A stretch of 64,000 bases of DNA, from positions 310,001 to 374,000 of the forward strand of contig NZ_CP102252.1 in NCBI RefSeq assembly GCF_025145645.1, written 5' to 3'. Made by a program: the position numbers and the translations under genes. Below are positions 59,364 to 64,000 of the stretch, in pieces. A model generated the notes under the pieces. That model did not search any database. It saw only the letters and a program-made list of their open reading frames with translations, and had not been told where the DNA came from. The stretch comes from Alistipes senegalensis JC50. GTDB taxonomy: Bacteria > Bacteroidota > Bacteroidia > Bacteroidales > Rikenellaceae. Each line of letters begins with the position of its first letter. The stretch's first letter is position 1.

Positions 59364-61151
59364 TTATCCGTTGTGTTTCACAAGTTCCGTTTTCACGCCG
59401 CGCGGAGCCTCGACGCGGCTTTTCACCATTCCGTCCGGGGCCTTTTCGTGGCGGATCTTCACCGCGCCGTAAGGCGTCGGGAAAGTCCCTTCGACCCATT
59501 CCAGGTCGCCCAGATGAGGGTCGATGCGCAGGCGGCGGCAGCCGGGCTCCACGACCTCGACGCCCAGCACGTACTCCGTGAGCCAAGCCGTCGGTCCCGA
59601 CGCCCAGCCGTGACACAGGCTGTGGCGGAAGCCCTTATAGCAGTAGGCCCCGCATTCGCGGTGCAGATCGCGCATTCCGGCCGGAACCGGCTCGTCGATG
59701 CGGGCCGCCGGGAGCCACGCCATGTCGAAATCCTCCCAGAAAGTCGTGGCCCCGAGGTCGAGCATCGCGCCCCAGTACTCCCGGATGCGCTCCAAAGCCC
59801 CTTCGTAATTGCCCGCGGCGGCCATCGCCCGGAGCATATAGTAGCCATAGAAGGTCGAAAAGCCGTTCGAACCGCCTTTCGAAATGTAATCGCGGTCAGT
59901 CGCCACCGGATCGGCGAGCCCGGCCAACACCATCAGTGAACGCCCCTGCTTGGCCTCGCCGCCCTCCCCGATCGGACATTTCCGCATCAGCGCGGCCTTG
60001 GCACGGCACTCGGCGGCCAGCGCGGTGTCGCCCAGCGCCTCGCACAGCCCGGCCCCGGCGTCGAGGGCCAGGATCGTCAGCGACTGGAGACCCGCCGCCG
60101 TGCTCGCGGCATCGCCGCTCGACGGCCAGTCGAGAAAGCGCGTGCCGTCGAGCCGTTCGCGCCCGTCGGGACCGATCTTTTCGAAGAGCTGTCGCAACAG
60201 GGCCGTCAGATAGGGACGCTGTTCGGCGAGGTAGGCCCGGTCGCCGTGGTAGCGATACCAGTCGCTGTGGATGATGATCCACCACAGCGAATAGGAGCTG
60301 ATGCCGTTCATCCATCCCGGCAGCGGCGTGGTGTCGCGGGCCAGGTCGAGGCTGCGCGGCACGACCTCGTTATAGCCGAAAACCGAATTGACGGTCATAA
60401 TCTCGGGATGCAGGTCCCCGACCCAGACCAGCCGGTCGCGCTTCACGCCGTCCCACAGGTACTCCTGCATACAGAGGTGGACGGTGTAGGCGCCGGTCGC
60501 CCAGATGCGGTCGAGGCGTTCGTCGCTCGAACGGAACGATCCTATATAAGGTATGTCGCGGTATTGGAATACGGCTTCGACCTGTTTGAGATGCAGTTCG
60601 CGGTCATCGTCCAGCAAGTCGATGCGCGCGAAGCGGAAACCCGAATCGCCGCACTCCACGGCCCCGAGCCACGGCAGCGTGAGCGTGAAATCGCGCACGG
60701 CATGGTCGTTCGAAGCGCCGTTCGCGCCGTCGATGTCGCACATCGCCTCGCTGACCGATTCGCCGAAGCGGATGCGGACCCTCACGGGCCTGTTGTCCGC
60801 AGGCATGCCGGTCACGATGCGCAGCCCGCCCTGCAACTCGCGGCCGAAGTCGAGCAACAACCCCGGACGGCGGCCGTCGCGGCTGCGGAGCACGCAGATG
60901 CGGGCATTCTGCAAGTCGGCCTGCCCGTTGCCGGCTTCGAGCAGCAGGTCGCCGCCCGAGATCAGGTCGGCCTGCTCCTGCGCGACGATGCGCACGGGAG
61001 GCATATATCCATAGGTGCGAGAATCGAAGCGGACGGACGATCCGTCCCATGCCGGAGGCAGTTGGGGCCGGGCGGCGGAAACGGAGAGGGAAAAGCAGAC
61101 GGAAAAGATCGGAACGGCCAGTTTCAGCAGCCGGGACATCGGGTCAGTCAT
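59364..61151 (-). CDS. GH78-like alpha-L-rhamnosidase
   Basis: 595 residues with a signal peptide; an alternative start four codons in (61139) gives a cleaner signal (MSRLLKLAVPIFSVCFSL). The (alpha/alpha)6 catalytic region begins near residue 200. 'EYLWDGVKRDRLVWVGDLHP' contains the acidic cluster that in GH78 follows a conserved Cys/Arg stretch, and 'TTFWEDFDMAWLPAAR' is the usual second acidic motif. 'GFRHSLCHGWASGPTAWLTE' and 'PHLGDLEWVEGTFPTPYG' mark the C-terminal end. It is short for GH78 because most N-terminal beta-domains are missing. First gene of the rhamnoside operon. Confidence 0.8.
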   Translation of the reverse strand: MTDPMSRLLKLAVPIFSVCFSLSVSAARPQLPPAWDGSSVRFDSRTYGYMPPVRIVAQEQADLISGGDLLLEAGNGQADLQNARICVLRSRDGRRPGLLLDFGRELQGGLRIVTGMPADNRPVRVRIRFGESVSEAMCDIDGANGASNDHAVRDFTLTLPWLGAVECGDSGFRFARIDLLDDDRELHLKQVEAVFQYRDIPYIGSFRSSDERLDRIWATGAYTVHLCMQEYLWDGVKRDRLVWVGDLHPEIMTVNSVFGYNEVVPRSLDLARDTTPLPGWMNGISSYSLWWIIIHSDWYRYHGDRAYLAEQRPYLTALLRQLFEKIGPDGRERLDGTRFLDWPSSGDAASTAAGLQSLTILALDAGAGLCEALGDTALAAECRAKAALMRKCPIGEGGEAKQGRSLMVLAGLADPVATDRDYISKGGSNGFSTFYGYYMLRAMAAAGNYEGALERIREYWGAMLDLGATTFWEDFDMAWLPAARIDEPVPAGMRDLHRECGAYCYKGFRHSLCHGWASGPTAWLTEYVLGVEVVEPGCRRLRIDPHLGDLEWVEGTFPTPYGAVKIRHEKAPDGMVKSRVEAPRGVKTELVKHNG

Positions 61152-61272
61152 CGTTTTTTGGCGTTTTTAGTGCCCCTCGGCCGGAACTTCGCCGGACACG
61201 TCGCGGAACGCATTGACATTCCGCCTTTCTGAAACGAGAAAGTCAGCTTTTTTCCAACCTCGGGCATTCATA

Positions 61273-61280
61273 CAAATATA
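61273..61280 (-). promoter_or_regulatory. Candidate -7 element of the rhamnoside operon
   Basis: Minus-strand TATATTTG, an exact TAnnTTTG match, about 120 bases before the GH78 start. The -33 region is weak. A LacI-like AANCGNT core overlaps its upstream edge. Confidence 0.4.
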
Positions 61281-61429
61281 GCGATTTATCGGAGCCCGAA
61301 CTTTCGATTAATGACCTTAAAAGTGTTATTTCTGACACTCCGTACCCAGGTCGGAAAGGACCGAACCCCGGGGCACGAAAATCGACGGCAGGGCACCCGC
61401 CGGCGATAAGATTTTTTCACTATTTTCTA

Positions 61430-61460
61430 TTTGTAAAATGCAGAAAAAATTTTATCTTTG
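61430..61460 (+). promoter_or_regulatory. Promoter of the LacI-family regulator gene
   Basis: TTTG (61430-61433), 19 bases and TATCTTTG (61453-61460), ending 34 bases before the GTG start at 61495. Confidence 0.75.
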
Positions 61461-61494
61461 TAAGAACATCCGTTTTCATTTATTCTGAACCGAC

Positions 61495-62520
61495 GTGGGA
61501 GTATCGCTCAAAGACATAGCCGAAAAACTGAACCTGTCGAAAACGACCGTTTCGTGGGTGCTGTCCGGGCAAGGCAACAAAAAAGGAATCAGCGCGGAGA
61601 CCCAGAACCGGGTCTTCGCCTGCGCACGGGAACTCGCATACGAACCCAACCTGCTGGCCCGGAGCCTCAACACCGGAATCTCGAAGACCATCGGACTGAT
61701 CCTCCCCTCCATATCGGACAGTTTCTACGCCCACATCGCCCATCAGATCGAATCGGAAGCCGAAAAAGAGGGCTATTCGCTGATGATCGCCAGCTCGAAC
61801 TCCGAGATCGAACGCGAGAATGCCATGATCCGCCTCTTCCGGTCGAAAAAGGTCGATGGCATGATCATCGCCCCCACCAAAATCTCGAAACGCGAAATCA
61901 GCCGCCTCGTGGAGAGCCGCTACCCCGTGCTGCTGTTCGACCGCTATTTCCCCGAGATGCGCGTCAACTACGTCATCATCAACAACGAAGAGAGCAGCTA
62001 CAAGCTGGTGCGACACCTGATCGACAAGGGCTTCCGCAAGATCGCCATCATCACCACCAACCCCCACCTGCTGACGATGGACATGCGCCGCGAAGGATAC
62101 GCCAACGCCCTTTCCGACGCCCATATCCGCATCAACCCCGACCTCTACGGCGAAGTGACCTACGTCAACTATCAGGAGAACATTTACAGCACGATGGACC
62201 GTATTTTCAGCGCCGTGCCCGACGTGGATGCGTTCTTCTTCACCACGCACATCCTCGCCATCGAGGCCCTGCGCTATTTCTACGACCGCGGCATCGACAT
62301 CAACGACGGAAACTGGGGTCTGGCCTGCATGCACGAGGACTCGCTCTTCCGCGTACTGGCTCCCAAGATGAACATCGCCCACTTCCCGATCGAGGAGATC
62401 GGCAGCAACGCCGTGCGGATACTCCTGAACCAAATCCGCCAGTCCAACGATCCCAAAGCGGGCGAATACGTACCCGAATCGAAGGTGCTCCCCTGCCGGA
62501 TGGAATTCAGGGACCAATGA
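61495..62520 (+). CDS. LacI-family transcriptional regulator
   Basis: 341 residues with a GTG start at 61495, chosen because it sits at the family's usual distance before the helix-turn-helix (VSLKDIAEKLNLSKTTVSWV) and no ATG fits. The hinge helix 'NLLARSLNTGISKTIGLILP' leads into a periplasmic-binding-type sensor ('YPVLLFDRYFPEMRVNYVII', 'KIAIITTNPHLLTMDMRREG', 'LACMHEDSLFRVLAPKMNIA'). Effector unknown. It lies between the rhamnoside operon and an MFS transporter gene, with a LacI-type palindrome before the transporter, so it probably represses the transporter and perhaps itself or the rhamnosidases. Confidence 0.92.
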   Translation: MGVSLKDIAEKLNLSKTTVSWVLSGQGNKKGISAETQNRVFACARELAYEPNLLARSLNTGISKTIGLILPSISDSFYAHIAHQIESEAEKEGYSLMIASSNSEIERENAMIRLFRSKKVDGMIIAPTKISKREISRLVESRYPVLLFDRYFPEMRVNYVIINNEESSYKLVRHLIDKGFRKIAIITTNPHLLTMDMRREGYANALSDAHIRINPDLYGEVTYVNYQENIYSTMDRIFSAVPDVDAFFFTTHILAIEALRYFYDRGIDINDGNWGLACMHEDSLFRVLAPKMNIAHFPIEEIGSNAVRILLNQIRQSNDPKAGEYVPESKVLPCRMEFRDQ

Positions 62521-62542
62521 GCCCTTTTTTTTGCCCGTTCAA

Positions 62543-62556
62543 CTTAAACGATTAAG
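62543..62556. promoter_or_regulatory. LacI-type operator before the transporter gene
   Basis: CTTAAACGATTAAG is a palindrome around a central CG and contains AAACGATT, a full match to the LacI-family core AANCGNTT. It lies in the 74-base gap between the LacI gene and the MFS gene. A second inverted repeat (CGATTA/TAATCG, 62549-62566) overlaps it. Confidence 0.6.
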
Positions 62557-62594
62557 TAAATAATCGCAATACAAATCACCCAAAAAACAGACAA

Positions 62595-63761
62595 ATGAAC
62601 AAGGAAATTTCACTGCGCAAGATCCTCCCCGTGATGTTCGGATTCTTCATCATGGGCTTCGTGGACATCGTCGGCGTCTCGACGAGCTACGTCAAGAACG
62701 ACTTTGCGGGCATGAACGACACGATGGTCAACCTCATCTCGCTCTCCTGCTTCCTCTGGTTCTTCCTGCTCTCGATCCCCACGGGCATGCTGATGAACCG
62801 CATCGGCCGCAAAAAGACCGTGCTGCTGAGCTTCGCCCTGCACGTAGCGGCGATGATCGTCCCGCTCGCGGCCTACGACTTCACCGCCGTACTGATCGCG
62901 TTCGCCCTGATCGGCATCGGCAACACACTGTTGCAGGTATCGCTCAACCCGTTGGTGACCAACGTCATCGCCGGAGACAAACTTACCGGAACGCTGACCC
63001 TCGGACAGTTCGTGAAAGCTGTCAGTTCGTTCCTCGGCCCGATCATCGCGGCCGCCGTGACGGGCAGCTTCCTCGGCTGGAAGATGATCTTCCCGATCTA
63101 CGCTGCCATCTCGCTGCTGGCCCTCGTCTGGCTGTGGCTGACCCCGATTGCCGAACAAAAGGTCGCCAGCGCCGACATCTCGATCGGGCATACCTTCTCG
63201 CTGCTCAAAGACAAATACATCGTGGCCTTCTTCATCGGCATCCTCGTCCTGGTAGGCGTTGACGTGGGCATGGGCATCACCTTCCCCAAACTGCTGATGG
63301 AGCGTTGCATCCTGCCGCTCACGGACGCCGGCATGGGCAACAGCGTCTACTTCTTCGCACGCACGGTAGGCGCATTCCTCGGAGGTATTCTGCTGATGAA
63401 GCTCCCCGAACGCAAATTCTTCACGGCCAGCGTCTTCGTCGCGCTGGCAGGTCTCGCGGGCATGATCTTCCTCCACGGGCTCTGGTCCATACTGGCCTGC
63501 GTGGCCGTATTCGGAATCGGTTATGCCAACCTTTTCTCGATCATCTTCTCGATCTCGATGCAGCGCGTTCCCGAGCGGGCAAACGAGGTTTCGGCCCTGC
63601 TGATCGTCGGCGTGGCGGGCGGCGCCGTCATTCCCCCGGTGCTGGGCGTCATCACCGACGCCTTCGGGTCGCAAGGTGCCGCCATCATCGCACTGAGCGT
63701 CGTATGGCTCTATCTGGTTTTCCTCATCGGCGCAATCAATGCCCATTCGAAGAAAGCCTGA
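62595..63761 (+). CDS. MFS sugar transporter (FucP-like)
   Basis: 388 residues with about twelve hydrophobic helices, an inner-membrane permease of the major facilitator type. 'NRIGRKKTVLLSFALHV' carries the loop 2-3 signature, and 'LLQVSLNPLVTNVIAGDK' and 'RVPERANEVSALLIVGVAGG' resemble the fucose/glucose permease group of Bacteroidetes. It is 74 bases downstream of the LacI gene with an operator between. Its sugar is not known; rhamnose or a product of the nearby rhamnosidases is plausible. Confidence 0.88.
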   Translation: MNKEISLRKILPVMFGFFIMGFVDIVGVSTSYVKNDFAGMNDTMVNLISLSCFLWFFLLSIPTGMLMNRIGRKKTVLLSFALHVAAMIVPLAAYDFTAVLIAFALIGIGNTLLQVSLNPLVTNVIAGDKLTGTLTLGQFVKAVSSFLGPIIAAAVTGSFLGWKMIFPIYAAISLLALVWLWLTPIAEQKVASADISIGHTFSLLKDKYIVAFFIGILVLVGVDVGMGITFPKLLMERCILPLTDAGMGNSVYFFARTVGAFLGGILLMKLPERKFFTASVFVALAGLAGMIFLHGLWSILACVAVFGIGYANLFSIIFSISMQRVPERANEVSALLIVGVAGGAVIPPVLGVITDAFGSQGAAIIALSVVWLYLVFLIGAINAHSKKA

Positions 63762-63786
63762 CGCCGGGAATTCCCCCGACAACGTT

Positions 63787-63820
63787 AAACGGGTGCATCC
63801 GCTGGATGCACCCGTTTTTG
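63787..63820 (+). terminator. Intrinsic terminator of the MFS gene
   Basis: AAACGGGTGCATCC (63787-63800) pairs perfectly with GGATGCACCCGTTT (63804-63817), loop GCT, then TTTTTG. Confidence 0.9.
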
Positions 63821-63826
63821 CTTCAT

Positions 63827-63856
63827 AAAAACTCCCGCACCTTTCGGTACGGGAGT
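63827..63856 (-). terminator. Terminator of the minus-strand gene at the window end
   Basis: The minus-strand stem ACTCCCGTACC/GGTGCGGGAGT (63831-63856; one mismatch) is followed by TTTTT (63827-63831). It lies 21 bases after the partial gene's stop. Confidence 0.75.
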
Positions 63857-63877
63857 CGTTAAGATAAATGCTGCGGA

Positions 63878-64000
63878 TTATTCGTTGCCCGGAGCTTCGT
63901 TTTTGTCCGTGTAGGGATCGTCCACCTGCCATTTATTCGCGGGCGAACCGTCCCCGTTCTTGTTCGCATTGACAAGCGCATCGGGCATCTCCTCGGCGGA
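63878..64000 (-). CDS. C-terminal end of an unidentified protein (partial)
   Basis: The minus-strand frame is open from the window edge to a TAA at 63878-63880, giving the last 40 residues (including 'SAEEMPDALVNANKNGDGSP' and the end 'DPYTDKNEAPGNE'). The acidic, Asn-rich tail does not let me name a family. A terminator follows directly, supporting a real gene end. Confidence 0.55.
   Translation of the reverse strand, partial: SAEEMPDALVNANKNGDGSPANKWQVDDPYTDKNEAPGNE

Larger units (their letters stand above)
61152..61494. other. Divergent promoter region of the rhamnoside operon and lacI-type gene
   Basis: 343 bases without a gene. It holds a minus-strand -7 candidate (61273-61280), a near-consensus LacI half-palindrome just upstream of it (AAATCGCTA on the minus strand, about 61278-61287), and the plus-strand promoter at 61430-61460. 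I see no RNA gene or further reading frame in it. Confidence 0.5.

Overview
The window looks like a chromosomal segment of a gut-type Bacteroidales bacterium. The evidence is paired SusC/SusD outer-membrane genes, many glycosidase lipoproteins, one-component AraC regulators, and promoters of the Bacteroidetes type (TTTG, about 20 bases, TAnnTTTG). The high G+C content fits Alistipes/Rikenellaceae better than Bacteroides; that genus call is an inference. No rRNA, tRNA, CRISPR array, insertion sequence or phage gene was found.

Layout. (1) 1-2430: the start of a TolC-type efflux gene, cut by the window edge, divergent from an AraC regulator. (2) 2613-7183: a sugar-isomerase-family gene, a second AraC regulator and an unrecognised secreted helical-barrel protein. 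(3) 7249-37731: a large polysaccharide-utilisation locus (PUL). Its left, minus-strand arm is uxuA, a GH99-like/WbsX protein and a GH127 enzyme. Its right, plus-strand arm starts after an AraC regulator and holds a DUF1735-like lipoprotein, a SusC gene broken by an in-frame TGA, SusD, a second intact SusC/SusD pair, a lipoprotein with an FGE-like domain, BACON-GH43, an SDR mannonate oxidoreductase, GH115, GH43, a second GH115, a second GH99-like protein and a discoidin-GH127 protein. The gene set suggests import and breakdown of a glycan carrying (4-O-methyl)glucuronic acid and L-arabinose. Freed uronate would enter the fructuronate/mannonate route (SDR plus UxuA).

(4) 37911-39080: a solitary beta-propeller-like lipoprotein whose promoter lies inside a 14-bp inverted repeat. 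(5) 39287-47710: amino-acid biosynthesis. thrB-thrC (minus) and ilvD-ilvB-ilvN-ilvC (plus) diverge from one intergenic region. Each arm begins with a promoter and a very short leader-peptide gene: a threonine-rich one before thrB and an Ile/Val/Leu-rich one before ilvD. The ilv leader is followed by a clear antiterminator/terminator pair. This looks like two back-to-back ribosome-mediated attenuators on the linked Thr and Ile/Val/Leu branches, and it is the most striking regulatory system here.

(6) 47764-54896: a repeated promoter-bearing element, then hexose and amino-sugar metabolism (ROK kinase, manA, APH-fold sugar kinase, CBM9-like protein, NagB-LmbE fusion, nagB). (7) 54966-61151: a minus-strand L-rhamnoside operon (GH78, fucO lactaldehyde reductase, GH106). 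(8) 61430-63761: a LacI regulator and an MFS sugar transporter with a LacI-type operator between them. The window ends inside an unidentified minus-strand gene.
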